Assembly (NCBI GenBank): GCA_028023455.1
Contig: JAQFVV010000346.1
Span: 372,001 to 436,000 of the forward strand
Origin: Epiperipatus broadwayi
Lineage: Eukaryota > Onychophora > Udeonychophora > Euonychophora > Peripatidae
Reading direction: 5' to 3'
DNA length: 64,000 bases
Of this stretch, positions 1 through 12,600 are shown in pieces. Each line of letters opens with the position of its first letter. Within the stretch, counting starts at the first letter, position 1. Position numbers and translations under genes: made by a program. A model generated the notes under the pieces. That model saw only the letters and a list, made by a program, of their open reading frames with translations, was not told where the DNA came from and searched no databases.

Positions 1-491
1 AAAAAGGTTATATTCATAATAATAAATAGAATGACAAAATTAATATTGGTTTAATTTTTTTACAATTTTGTAACAGAGTTGATTGAGTTTTTAAATTGAT
101 TTCAGAAATTGGTTTTACATCTGTGTTGATTTTTAATTATTATTGTTGTAAAGATAATTAACTACATATAGTATCTTCATATTTGTATTATAGCATGAGA
201 TATTCAACCTGAAATTCTTCAGTAATCTGCGTTATCTTATGTACGAGTGTTAAAAAGATTTAACTGCATATTTATATAATTGTTCATTTATAAATAATTA
301 AAAAGCATAAGGTCTTAAGTGTTTTTTTTTACTCTACATTATCTCACAGTTTTTTGAATTGTCAAATATTTTTATAAAAGTGTGATTCTGTTAATATTTG
401 TTATAATTAAAATTTCATGTCTAATTTGTTTTTTTAAACATTTTAACATTTGAGTGTAAATGTACATTGCATAAAAATCTATTTAATATAG
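1..491 (+). other. MTA intron, 3' end
   Basis: AT-rich intron sequence running up to the acceptor at 490-491. Apart from short T and A runs, no element or coding pattern was recognised. The minus-strand open frame crossing 421-642 is the antisense shadow of the exon. Confidence 0.7.
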
Positions 492-679
492 GTGCCTTAG
501 AAGAAGAACAAGAAGGTGAGCCTGAACCTCTGGGAGAAAAGCAACGCCACCAACTTAAACATCGAGAACTTTTTTTATCTCGACAAGTAGAAACATTACC
601 AGCTACACACATCAGAGGCAAATGTGTAGTCACACTTCTCAATGAGACAGAGTCACTTTTATCATATTTACAAAAAGAG
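492..679 (+). CDS. MTA (MTA1/2/3 orthologue): MTA family protein, internal exon (end of BAH domain)
   Basis: This is an internal exon of a metastasis-associated (MTA) protein, a subunit of the NuRD nucleosome remodelling and deacetylase complex that acts in the nucleus and recruits HDAC1/2. It is preceded by an acceptor (AATATAG) and followed by a donor (GAG|GTAAAC). It opens with the last two bases of a codon and then reads [20 protein letters not shown], followed by [20 protein letters not shown] and [20 protein letters not shown], ending KE. From family knowledge, the block [28 protein letters not shown] is a highly conserved part of the MTA BAH domain. The exon ends in phase 0 and joins in frame to 14097. 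The first part of BAH lies upstream, outside the window. The identification is firm; which paralogue it is cannot be told from this segment. Confidence 0.93.
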
Positions 680-1489
680 GTAAACTTATTTTATACTATA
701 ATTCTATTAATGTTCAAAATTTTATATAAATATTTGAGTAAGATACTTGATTTTTTTCTGATTCTTATATTCAAAACTATTTGACATATAATATTTTTGT
801 TGCAGCATTTATTAAAACATGGGGGGGGGTATTCTTTAACGAAGCAGAGTGTAAAGCATCTTGTCTATAGAGGTGTTTTTTTTTCCAATCAAGAATTTGT
901 AGATTTAGCTTGCTTCTTCAGTCTTTCCAATTAACTTTTATCATATTGTAGAAATGGCTGCAGTAAGGAGTTTGCTGTTAACTGAAAGGAGTCCGTTTGA
1001 TTCCTTTTTGAGGTTTTAAAGGAACTGAGCAGAGCAAATTCCTAATATCTATTTGTTTTTATCTTTGCAGTTGTTTTTACTATGTGTGATTCATATAATA
1101 TACAAACACGTTTGAGCTATTTACTAACATGATTGGCTTTTTACTTCTGATTTTAAGATCAACAAAGATCATGGTTTTTCTTCTTAGTTGCATGATATCT
1201 CTAAACTGAAATGTCAGTTGAGTTTTCATGAAGACAGAATAAATATGTGTGTAGGTGAATTAAATTTTTTTATAATCATGACAGATACAATTAAATCATT
1301 GTTCTTATTTCCAGGAGGTTGTAAAAACAGCAACCAAGGCAGTGGTTGGCTGCCAAAAAAAGATGATGCTACGAATCCCCTGATTGTGAACCCAGTCTGA
1401 CATTGATGACTATTTCTTATTTAGGTAATGACAACTGCAATTCACTCTTAAGTGAAAGTAAGATTTCACAAATTATAAGAACTGTCTAA
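680..1489 (+). other. MTA intron with possible retroelement scrap
   Basis: Intron sequence with a short G run at 822-830. The stretch at about 1310-1400 is less AT-rich and reads, in one frame, like VVKTATKAVVGCQKK, which is weakly reminiscent of LINE linker sequence. The match is too short to name and may simply belong to the LINE that follows. Confidence 0.35.
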
Positions 1490-3470
1490 TATTAAATTGT
1501 TGGACTTTGTAAAGTTAAAAGAAAAGGTGAAGAGATCATTGATTTTAAAAATAGACATAATATACTTCAAAGGCATAAATATTGGAAGCAAAAGTGGAGT
1601 TGGATTCATTATGAATCAAAAGCATAATAACATTGTAGAGATTGATGGTGATTTAGACATAGTAGAAGATTAGGTATTCAACTTAATGAAAGATAATAGA
1701 TTAAAATAATTCAGGTTTATGCCCCAACAAATTCTTATTCTGATGTAGATGATTTTTATATGGATGTACAAAAGGCTTTTTTGATCAGACTAAACAACAT
1801 TTTAAAACTGTCATGGGAGACTTTAATGCTAGAATTGATAACAATTGAAAGAGAAAGTGCTACTAGTAAATTTACTTAAGGTAATAGAAGCGAGAGAGGA
1901 CACAGGCTTGTGGAGTTTGCAGAAAAAGAAAAAGTTTATATTATGGAATCATTCTGTAAAAAAAATGAAAATGGATATGAAGGCACAGGGGAGTATTGGA
2001 TTATATTTTGACTAACAGAAAATATTTATTTCAAGATTGTAATGTTCTTAATAAATACAATGCAAGAAGTGTTCATAGTTTGGTGAGATATAAGATATGT
2101 ATTAACACATAACTAGAGAACGAATTATTAAGAAAAATAATATTCATGATTGATATTCCTGATCTTCAGATACATTTAAATGAATATAAATCAGAATTTG
2201 CAAATTTTTTAAAAATATTAACAGATTTTGATGATAGTTCAGATTAAAACAAAATTAATAAGAAGATAACTGATACACTATTAAAAATTGCAATAAAGAT
2301 AGCTGGTACAAAAGAGTAGCGATTGGCCAGTAAAATTTCTACTGAGATGACAATTTATGAAAAAAAAAAGGAATATATATATATAAAATAGTACGAAAAA
2401 AATTAATAATGATATAAGAAAATATAACTGTGATTTAGCAAGGAGAGTTTCAAAAATATAAAACATCTTGCTATAGAAGAAAAGCTTTTTTAAGCAATAA
2501 GAAGAAAAGATGAAACTATTGCTAAAAGGAGAGGTGACATCATGAAATATGTGAGTTTTGTCAAGAATTATATAACAATAAAAAAGAATAAAAAGTATAT
2601 TCTACAATTATTACATTTTCTAATTGTGCAGCATTTTAAATGGAGACATTGATGGAATTATAATTGATATCTTAAAGTAAAAAAATAGAAAAATTGTTGG
2701 CAAAATTATATACCAAATATCTAAATGATAACAGTAACAGATGATTAAAGGAATGAACTATTATTATTATTATTTTAAAAGGGTGATAAAAAAGTTATTA
2801 AAAATTACGAACATATCAGTCTTTTATCAGATCTATACAAAATTTTTACGAGGATAATTTGAACTCGTCTACAGCAAACTGACTTGTAAAAGTGGTTTTA
2901 ATACAATAGATCACATCCAAGTACTGATAGAAGTAGATCAAGGAATGAGTTGTTATTATGCTTTGAATTTGTAGATTATGAAAAGATATTTGATTCTATG
3001 AATATTTTTTTCAGTGATTAAAGCATTGAATCATTGAGATGTAGACACAGGATATTGTCTTATTCTGAAGACTTAAAATGCAGCAACAATGATTATATTA
3101 CAAAGTGTTACTAAGAAGATTAACTCTGAGATGGTGTATGACTGACTATATCTCTAAACTCTTTTACAACAGTTCTTATAAGAAATATTTTGTGGACTAA
3201 AATGGGAAATAAATGAGTTAAAATAAGTTGTCTAGATTTTCAGATGATTGATATAATTGTTTTTGCAAGTAATGCTACAGGAAATGTTGAATATTGAAAA
3301 AGTTATCAACTGAAAGTAAGAAAATAAAATTAAAGATTAATGCTAAAAACTCTAAAATAATATTCAATGGATTTTCTCAAAAGAAGAAAATAAAGATTGA
3401 AAATGATGAGTTAAAAGAAGTTAACAACTACAAACACCTTAGTCAGATTTTTATCATAACTTAAGTTTGC
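1490..3470 (+). mobile_element. Decayed RTE-type non-LTR retrotransposon (endonuclease-reverse transcriptase), first part
   Basis: This is a relic of a LINE polyprotein, broken by many stops and frameshifts. Patches recognisable in order: an APE-type endonuclease with GVGFIMNQKHNNIVEI near 1594-1641, IKIIQVYAPTNSYSD near 1701-1747 and VMGDFNARI near 1810-1836; then KRERGHRLVEF-like and SFCKKNENG-like patches near 1885-1990; then reverse transcriptase with NTIDHIQVLIE and CFEFVDYEKIFDSM near 2900-3000, and LKINAKNSKIIFNGF with ELKEVNNYKHL near 3330-3445. From family knowledge, IQVYAPT, MGDFNA and VDYEKAFDS are signatures of RTE-like elements. The RT catalytic YADD region is degenerate (about 3238-3260). 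The reading resumes at about 4850 after a 1.4-kb gap. It is inactive, and the 5' end is not defined. Confidence 0.8.
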
Positions 3471-4840
3471 TATTCAAAAATGACATAATACATATTGTTT
3501 GAAACATAAAACACCAAAGAATGTAATTAAACTGAAAAAAATAGTCATTGATATTCAAAGTGATTAAAAAAAAAAAAAAAAGTTAATATTTCTAATAATT
3601 AATTTCATATTATTTCATAAATTCAAAATTATCATGCATAAATTTTAAAATTATAATTTTGTTAGTAAGTTAGTTGCATTCATCATTAAATTTCTGATAA
3701 ATTGGTATATAACAACACTTATTTAAGGTAATCCATCACTTGAACACTTTATAGAATAAAGATATTAGTACCTTTCATTTTTCCTAGTAGCTCTTCAAAA
3801 TGTTTTTCCATACAGGGGTTTGCAATGAATATGTCATCTCTAATAACATCCCTTATAACAAGTAGTTAATATTGATCAATAATTAGTATAATTTGAATAT
3901 TATAATAAAGAATTTCAATACACTTTGTAATTTATTAAAAAGTATTACTAAAATAGTTACTGTATACAAAATAAAATAAAAAATGAATGAAATACTAAAT
4001 TCATTATAGAGTTAAGCTTGAGCTACATAAGTTAGTAGAAGGTAGTATTATTTATTCTATCTTTATATGTTTTGTGAACTCATATACCATAAATTTAGCA
4101 ATAGCTTCATCAATTGCCACCTCTTTTTGCATTTGATATACATACAGCTTTGAAATTTACATTGCAGTAGTCTATAATCAGCCTAAGTTTATATACTGTC
4201 AAAATCTTTACTTTTAACATTTACGCATTTATATTATTATTAAAATGCAGACAAGACATTATAGAAAAAAATTAAATTGGGTCATAATATTTGCAAAATA
4301 TGTTTATCTTTGTCTCATATCACCTAATTCATATTCTGGACATCTGGATCTGTAAGCCCACATCATACCAAAAAATGCAGATAATTCACGATATAAATTT
4401 ACACAATCACGAGCTGTTTTTTTGATCAGGATATAAGTTAGTTTCAATAATAATTTTTCGTATATTTTTTTATCAAATATAAAGTCAAATAATAAATAAA
4501 AAATATATAAAATTAAATACTTACCATCTGCTCCTAATAACGTTCATTCAACTAAGCACATCGGTAAAATCTTAATATTTTTCCGATGTAAATTTCAGGG
4601 TGATTCCAATTCCATTAAAAATAAAAAACCTGAGAGAAAGACAAAAAAATTCAATATAATTGATCACAAAAATGATCATAAAATTATTAGTTTTTATCAT
4701 AGAAAAATGAAACTTATCTTTTCTGAAACTAGAAAGCAAGATGGAAACAACAATGGTAAAAAGCGCTCATGCATAGATTTCTGGTAATTTTAAGCTGAAA
4801 CTGGATGTTTTATAATTTGAAAATTCTTGGCTGCATTATG
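3471..4840. other. Unassigned AT-rich segment interrupting the LINE
   Basis: About 1.37 kb of AT-rich sequence separates two consecutive parts of the same LINE reading frame (NNYKHL before, EINHRIKLGWGAF after). It contains no open frame of note, and I could not find clear terminal repeats or a target duplication. It probably represents an old insertion into the LINE, or a diverged element. Confidence 0.4.
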
Positions 4841-5430
4841 CGGTCATAATAATGAAACAGTTGATTATTAATACAGATGGAAACATAATGGATGAAATTA
4901 ATCATAGAATTAAACTTGGATGGGGTGCTTTTGGTAGAAATAACAATATTAAAATGAAATGTGCCTATGTTTTTGAAAAAGAAAGGTTTTTAATAAATGT
5001 GTGTGACCAGTTCTTACTTATGGATCTGAGACCTGGACATTTAACAGAAGAGTATATGGAGATTTCAGATTACTAAATAAAGTAGGGAGAGATATATGTT
5101 AAGAATAACAAGAAATCAAAAACGAAATACGTGAATAAGAGAACAAACAGATGTTACTGACATCATTGAAAGAATTAAAAGACTTAAATAAAATGGACTG
5201 GACATATTTGTTAAAAGAGATGATAGTAGATGGATAGTTGACATCCTTAAACTGGATTTCAAGAGTTTGGAAAAATACAAAAAGGGATCACATGTCAAAC
5301 GGATGGATCAAATAAGAAAGTGTGCTGAGGTAATGTGGAGAAGAGAGACTAGACATCTTTGAAATTAGATTAAACTTGGAGAGACTTTCATCCTCCATTG
5401 GACCGATAATGACTGAAAATGATGAATGAT
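4841..5430 (+). mobile_element. RTE-type LINE, C-terminal part of reverse transcriptase ORF
   Basis: This continues the LINE of 1490-3470. An open stretch at 4852-5073 reads DEINHRIKLGWGAFGR near 4888-4938, matching the thumb-region motif EI..RIKLGWAAFGKL of RTE/endonuclease-reverse transcriptase proteins. It is followed by a degraded LMDLRPGHLTEEYM (family: VLTYGSETWTLT...). Past a stop comes KRLK.KWTGHI near 5170-5210, the conserved 'KLKWAGHIARR' end motif, and then residues like QKGITCQTDGSNKK. Several stops make it inactive. It ends around 5430 in a GATGATGAATGATGATGAAG-like tail, which resembles the short-repeat 3' tails of RTE elements. Confidence 0.8.
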
Positions 5431-5949
5431 GATGAAGATATCATAAAAGCAATAAATGTAATTATTTATATAAATTTTGAGTTTACACAGTCCTAGCAAA
5501 GGTCTTATTCAAAAAGTATTGTCTATGCCTTTCATCTCATCTGATGCTTTAAGTTTTGGTGCTAATATTAGGCATATTTAAAAAGATGAATGACATTGAT
5601 ATGAGCCATAAGAGTTAATGAATTAAATATTAACTTTGACTTCAAATAATATGCAAGTCATGTCTTTGTCCAAATAAGATTTTGATGGAAATTTTCAGAA
5701 ATTGCAAATCATTATCACACCAGAGAAAAGTTATAGTTGTCTTCAAGTAATTATTAAAATTTTTATTGGACTTCAGGAATAAATCTGGGCCAGTAAAATC
5801 AAATTTAGAAGGCTATGTGAACTAAATCAATTGATTAATTGGAGGATAAATTAAATGTAGAATTTTTTTATTTTTCTCTAAATAAATTTGGAGGTTGTTT
5901 CAATTTGAATTAATTATGGAATTTACATATATTTAAATCATTTGAATCA
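5431..5949. other. Intron, nothing recognised
   Basis: AT-rich intron sequence between the LINE tail and the triplicated repeat. No open frame, repeat or RNA gene could be supported. Confidence 0.5.
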
Positions 5950-6260
5950 TTTGAAATACAGGTACTCTTCGCATTCCTGGAGCCTAATTGTAAATATGGG
6001 GTATTTGAACTGAGACTTTTAAGCACCCTTCAACTATCCATACTATCTCATACCACTGATGCACGTGACCACGTTCATGTAGAAAAGATAAATAATGACC
6101 AATATACATATTTCATGCTAAACCATCACTCATCAGTTGGTCCATATTATCATCTTCCACACATATATATATAATCAGGGCTCAGTTTATATTAAGATAG
6201 CAAATCTTCATACTTTAATGGACAGGCTCCAACCTCCAACTCTTCAGCCATCCATACCAT
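5950..6260 (+). repeat. Dispersed repeat, copy 1 (direct)
   Basis: This is the first of three local copies of a roughly 300-bp repeat. It opens with TTTGAAATACAGGTACTCTT and holds recognisable blocks AACTATCCATACTATCTCAT, GATAAATAATGACCAATATAC and GGGCTCAGTTTATATTAAGA. Copy 2 (6419-6721) is in the same direction and copy 3 (6735-6970) is inverted. No coding capacity. It could be a MITE or the non-coding end of a larger element; the family is not recognised. Confidence 0.75.
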
Positions 6261-6418
6261 TGAAAATCTGATGATAGAAAGGCCAAATCCCATGCTGAGG
6301 CCAATATTATTGCCATGCCTGTGTTACATCAAGTCACTCTGACCCCTCATGTATAGGACCTTATTCATTTAAATACATAGAATTGGGATGGGCAGGATGC
6401 AGGCTTAATGTGTAAATA

Positions 6419-6721
6419 TTTGAAATACAAGCATTCTTCACATACCTGGAACCTAATTGTAAATATAGAAGATTTGAACCCAGACTTTTAAGCACCTTTC
6501 AACTATCCATACTATCTCATACCACTTATACACATGACCACATACATGTAGAAAAGATAAATAATCACCAATATACGTATTTCATGCTAAACCAGCATTC
6601 ATCAGTTGGTTCAGATTATTATCTCCCACATATATAAATCAGGGCTCAGTTTATATTAAGATATCAAATCTTCATACTTTAATTAATAGGCTCCAATCCA
6701 CTCCAACTCTTCAGCCATCCA
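6419..6721 (+). repeat. Dispersed repeat, copy 2 (direct)
   Basis: Direct repeat of 5950-6260 with about 90 percent similarity by eye, beginning TTGAAATACAAGCATTCTTC and ending CAGCCATCCAT. The intervening 6261-6418 is unique and less AT-rich (ATGCTGAGGCCAATATTATT). With copy 3 it forms a hairpin whose turn is near 6722-6735. Confidence 0.75.
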
Positions 6722-6734
6722 TAGAAAAATTGGA

Positions 6735-6970
6735 ATGAATTGGAGCTTGTCCATTAAAGTATGAAGAGTTGCTATCTTAATATAAACTGAGCACTGATTA
6801 TATATATGTGTGGGAGATGATAATCTGGGCAAACTGATGAGCGCTGGTTTAGCATGAAATACGCATATTGGTGATTACTTATCTTTTCTACATGTATGTT
6901 GTCATGTGTATCAGTGGTATGAGATAGTATGGATAGTTGAAGGGTGCTTCAAATCTCCTATATTTATATA
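6735..6970 (-). repeat. Dispersed repeat, copy 3 (inverted)
   Basis: Inverted relative to copies 1 and 2: it reads GCATGAAATACGCATATTGG and GTGGTATGAGATAGTATGGA, the reverse complements of the shared blocks. Copies 2 and 3 are only a few bases apart, so the pair can fold into a stem of more than 200 bp. Confidence 0.75.
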
Positions 6971-8449
6971 TTTAAAACAACAAATGTCACATTTTCAGTA
7001 AAAAGTATATTAAAAAAACTAGTTAAAAAATATTGTTTTAGAAATAGTATACACTCTTATTTTTTTAAGTTTTTATTATATGTTTTATCATTATACAAGA
7101 TTTCATCATAAAATTTTATATTAGAATATCTATGCAACATGATGGATTTGTAATATTTAGTTTCCAAGATATATCGAAGCTTTTTTATTGCACTGCTAAA
7201 AAACTTAAATACAGTTTAACAATTTTGAAGTAACGATCTTTGATACGTTCTAATGCAATATCCCCATCCTTTTCTAATTAAGAAACACATTTAGTTGCAT
7301 GTCATATTAGGAATTTTTCAAGGAAAGTTTTTTAATGAAGATAATTATAATAATTTGAATTTTTTCACAAAAATATTTGATATATCACTATATTTTGTTC
7401 CAAGCCTTTTCTCATACACTGTCTATAATAGCTCCCATTTTGTTGAAGAGTTTTAATTATAGTAGAATATGTATTATTTATTGAACTGCAAATATTCAGT
7501 ACTTTTCCACACACACATATATATATATATCATTAAAAACCAGTCAATACTCAGACAATCCCAATATCAATAACAATCAACAAATTCAAACTATTGTCAA
7601 GGCAACCTCCTTTTAAAGATGGAATATATATATATATAACGTAAACACATGTATACTATGCGTTTATAAATTTAGATTATAATATAAATAAAATTAAAGA
7701 AAAATAATGTAGTTATTAATAATAAATTGAGGAGGCACATTTACCACATATTTGTTGTGTGTTCTCATTCATTTACATTTTCTTACAAAATTAAAAAAAA
7801 AAAATACTATGTTATGTCTTTATTTTGTAAAATAAAATCAATAGCAAAATTCTTTTGTCATAATTAAATAATTTACATTTTGGATATCCTTTTTCTTCAT
7901 AACTTTTTTTTTGTTATGGAAACATAATAGCAATCTCGTTACTCATAAACCACACCCTCACTAGTTATTTTTAAGTATGTATTGACTTTACTGATGTTCT
8001 TAAATTTTGTAAAACTTAATATTGTGTATAGAACACATTTTATTATGCGAATTACTGTGTATCAAATTCAAAAAGGATATTCAAGGAAGAATAAATTTAT
8101 ATGCTTTCCACATAAACTGAAGAAACTTTATTAATAAATATGAATGTGTACAACACTCCAAGATGGAAAAATGCCTGCTGTTATATTGAGTTATGATTTT
8201 ATTGCTATTTTTTAATGTGATCATGTATTTTTCTGGGAGACAGAAAAATGGTTGGTGGTGGTTTGTAAAGTATATTAAATTTATGAATTTTAATAGACTT
8301 TAATTTTATTTTAATTTTTTTTTTTGGATACTGTATAAAGTAGTATATATTGATACAGCATAGATTACATCTTCACTATATTAAAAATTAATACTAATAA
8401 TCAGGTTTAATCATACAAAATATTCTTAAATTAATATGATTTTTGACAC
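6971..8449. other. Intron, AT-rich with TA microsatellites
   Basis: Intron sequence with short (TA)n runs near 7508-7530 and 7625-7640 and several A/T homopolymers. No gene, RNA or defined element was recognised. Confidence 0.5.
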
Positions 8450-9650
8450 TAGATATCATCAGCTAATGCTTCATAATCAGGAGCATAAAATAAAGAACCT
8501 GTTGTAAATCATCATTGAAATGGAAATCTAACATGATCTCTGCTGCTTTGATTTTACACTATTCGTACATAAACAGTGATTTTGTGTACAGAAATTGAAT
8601 GAAAAAATGATTCTATATTCTATATGTTGCATTTTTTGAAAAAATTTCAAAATTTCTTATCACAATATTTTAACAATGCGTTCAATATGCAAATCGCCAG
8701 TTCATTTCCTTTCATTGTAACATGAATAAGTCATGCAAAGGAGTTTGAGTTAATTCTGTTACATTTTCTCAATATTTTAAATTCTTGAAACTTCTTTTCA
8801 AACTTGAATATGGATAACAAATGGTGATAAAAGTCATCTATCTTTCTTTTCAGACACCCACAAAATCAGTTTAGCTTTAAAGGAATTTGCACCACTTAGT
8901 ATTGCAGAACATATTTATCTTTTCTTTACAGCTCTAAGTTTAAAAAATATAATTTGTTCATGATATATGCCAGAAAATCTAAATCAGCTATCATAATTTT
9001 GCTTTTTTTTTTTTTAAGTTCAAAAATGTTTTGATGTCGTCAATTAAGTTTACGAATGTAATTAAAATTTTTATTGAATCATTATACTTTTGTATGGAAG
9101 ATATGATTGTATTGCTTATCTTCTCGTAGGGTGTCTCTGATGTTGATAATCATTTTTATGACTATTTAATATAAATTTTTCTGATGAATAATTAGGAATA
9201 AGATATAAAGTTTGATATTCATTTTTTTTTTTTTGCAGAAGATAACAAATCCACTTCTTATGTAATTACCATTTTAGATGCTCTATTGGTAGTAATTGTA
9301 TTATATATGTACTACAAAGTAAATCAACTGACATGTTTTGAATGTGTTGTAAATATCTAAATTTCTGTTGTATGTCTTTGTGTAGATAATATTTTCAAAA
9401 AACTTTTTTTGCCACTGAAGTCATTAAATACTATTCTCACTAAAAAATCCAATTGTGCTTCATCAAATTATAATGTGAGTCAGTCATGTATTTCTAACTC
9501 ATTCTTTAGCAGGCCTTGTATGACAATTGAAATTGGATATATTGATTTAATTATGGTATTATCAGATAACTAAATCTTGTATCACTGACAATTTCTCACT
9601 TAGAAAATTTTTTCAAATAAGAAGCTATTCGCTGTAATCAAAATTACTTC
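8450..9650 (-). pseudogene. Decayed hAT-superfamily transposase (ZBED5/SCAND3-like), fragment
   Basis: The minus strand carries scattered patches of a hAT transposase, interrupted by stops. These are SDNTI near 9552-9572 followed by a degenerate QISIVIQGLLKNEL-like stretch, FDEAQLDF near 9440-9466 (family: FALQLDESTD) and NSFKAKLILWVSEK near 8848-8890 (family: AFKAKL.LW). Their order matches the known protein (SDNT, then LDES, then FK.KL.LW). A GLKNEL-like and an AAEIMLDFHF-like patch (8530-8560) fill parts of the gap. No terminal inverted repeats were found. Fossil element inside the first MTA intron. Confidence 0.55.
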
Positions 9651-12600
9651 TTATAACAATTTACCCATCCTGGAATTACTTTTTGTATGTAAATGAGAAA
9701 TTTGGAAAAAAAAATAATTTGAGCATTTTTATATTTTACCATTGATTTAGTGAAAAAAGACTATAGGGTGCATATATTTTTTATGAAGAATTTTATTACA
9801 GTGTACATTCTATACATTTTAAAAAATTATCAAAATATTGTTAACGTATAAATACTTACAAAAAAATTATAATTTTAATAAACTGCATCGAGCTATATGA
9901 AGGATGTGCATAAGTATCAACAGCTGCCATGATATTTACAATAATAGTCCTTGGGAATATTGTTCTGATGACTCAAAAATGTTGTAAATTATTTTTTGAT
10001 AATGTTTTTTTTTATTAAGCAGGAAAGATTAGTACACATTTAACTTTATTAACTATTTATCTAATGATATAAATGTTTGTAGATGATGCTATTCTGAACT
10101 TTCATAGAAATGAAAAATTAAATAAGTAATAGTTTCTCCATGAAGACTGTTGGCAAAAAATATGTTTAAAAATATTTGTTTCTAAAATATATTTTATTTG
10201 AAATTCAATTTTCTTTTTTTCTCAGTATCCTTCTTTTTTTTAATTTGCAGAAATTATGCACAAGGATTAGAATAATTGATAGTAATATGCAAAAAAAAAA
10301 AAAAAGTTATTTATGAATCATCTATGTCATTTTAGCTAATCAAGATAGATGACTACTAACAATATCTGAAGATTTAATTCAAAATTATTTTTGCATTATG
10401 TGAATGTATTATAATTAATCTCAATTTATGTAAGTTCTACTTCCAAATCTAACAGGTTTTTTTTTATGAAAATAAAAATTTATCATTAGTAATTAACAAG
10501 TATGGAACCTCATTTTCAAAACTGAATATATTTTTTTAATGGACAAATATTTGATGATATAAGAAATGATCTTGTTTTTTTTTCTGTTTTATACTTACTT
10601 GACGAAGTATAATCTTATGATCATGTGGAAATATTTCATTTAAACTTGATAATAGTTAAAGAAAACTATCAAATTTTTACTCTGCTTTCTGAACTATAGA
10701 TTATCTGAACAAAATCCTTTGTTTTATTCGTCTTACTATGCAGATATCAAATATATTCATACATTTTAGCACTTGTTTGAGAGATATTTAACTACTGTTC
10801 ATCATATCAGTAGTTTTTTTTTTTTTGTTGGAAAGAAATGTAGGATATTGGGATTCTTTTTCCAATTTCCTTCATTTGAATTATCAGTTGTGGAGTCATA
10901 TTGATTTCAACTTATATCATTAGAAAATCTTATTGGGGATTAACTACCAGTGAGATTTTAACATTGTTCACATTATTAAAAAAAATCCTATTTTTTTTTA
11001 AATAAGTTTTGAATCTATTTAGCAATAAAATTCATCATTTTTAAAAAGATTTGATTCATAAGTTAATATTCTACTGAAACTTTGAAAGAAATGATAAACT
11101 GTTAAGCTATTGTAATTAGAATTCTCATTAAATTATTTAGAATTATTATTAGCAAAATGACCAATTCTGGAACTTGAGATCCATAGGTTATAGATTCGTT
11201 TGGTCACTTGTTGTGCTTGAATTTCTTATCCTTCAAGCAATAAATTATTTATTTATTGATATTTATTACAAGATTACATATGATTTCTGCAGTGATTGGA
11301 CAGCTAAGTATATATTCAGCATTTTAACCTTCTTTCACACAGTATTGCAATAGTGTGGACATATCAGTTTTTTCCTTAGTCAAAAGTCTAGAAATAAAGC
11401 CACATGCATGTTTTATATTATCTTGTAGAGAGGTTTCTGTAGTTTTTAACAAAAAGAAAATCATGGTAATCTGATGAATAGTTAAATTTTTCTTATGTTT
11501 TTTGATCAACATTTTTTAAAAATATATACTTAAGAAGAAAAAATCCATTAATATAGCAGACTTTACAGTAAATTGACTGAATTTATGTATTTTATAAATT
11601 CAATGATTATATTTTTAAAATTTATAATGAAGTCAGTTATCTTCATGCAAAACTGATTTTAATTTTAAAAGAACATTGATGTTATTTTAAATATTAGTTT
11701 GTAAAAGAAATACACCAAATGGTAATTTGAACAATATATAGATTTTTACTCTTCAAGTATATATATATGTCTATACATATGTGCTTATTGTAGAAAATAA
11801 TCAAAATTGCAATACTATTTTATTTTGGGTTTTTTCTTTATCAATCTTATTATTAAAAGAAGCATTTGAAATCAAAAGTAATATTTATTGTGTTAGGAAA
11901 AAAAATACCCTTTAAATAAAATTAAACCATGGATTCTGCTGTGTGTTTGAAAAGTCATAAAAGATACTTTTATAATTCAATCCTTTCATAATTAGATGTA
12001 GATTAATTTTAAAATATGTAGCATTTATGAATAATTTTTTATTTTTTGGTGATTATTGTTTTTAATATTAACTTTATGCAGCATTCATCATGATTTTACT
12101 CTTTATGATGTATTATTCAGTTATGTGAAAATTCTATTTTCAGCACAATTGTATTAATATTGGCTCCTGTGGGGATGTTCTTTTTATGCATTTATCCATG
12201 AATTGTTCATCTTTGAAACATTTAAACAAGAATACTTTATATAAGCAAAGCAAAATAGATGTGCTAGATGCTATTTAGTAAATGCTTTTTGATTTAATAT
12301 AAACATACGAATAACAAAATTTGTCAATAATTGAAAAAATCGGCTTAAAATTCCTAAAAATGAAAGCATTTTTTAATTTTCAATTTGATGTTTGTTAGTA
12401 CTACTAATAAACTATCATCTATTAATTTAGTATCACTAAATATTTTAATCTATCAAATTTTCAATATAGAAATTAAGTAAAGATTTGTATGAAAAGAGAG
12501 GACTATTAGAAATAAAATTCTTTTTCTATGGAACAAAATTATAATAATTCATTGCTAAATGAATTGTATCATGATGTATTTAGAAAATTGAATAGATCTA

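Noticed and set aside
421-642. Minus-strand frame opposite the first MTA exon
   Set aside because: Antisense shadow of a strongly supported exon.
467-784. 105-codon frame taken as a complete small protein
   Set aside because: Only 492-679 is coding. The methionine start lies in the intron and the tail reads through the donor into intron sequence.
7503-7640. TA-rich runs as promoter TATA boxes
   Set aside because: They are (TA)n microsatellites without accompanying promoter elements.
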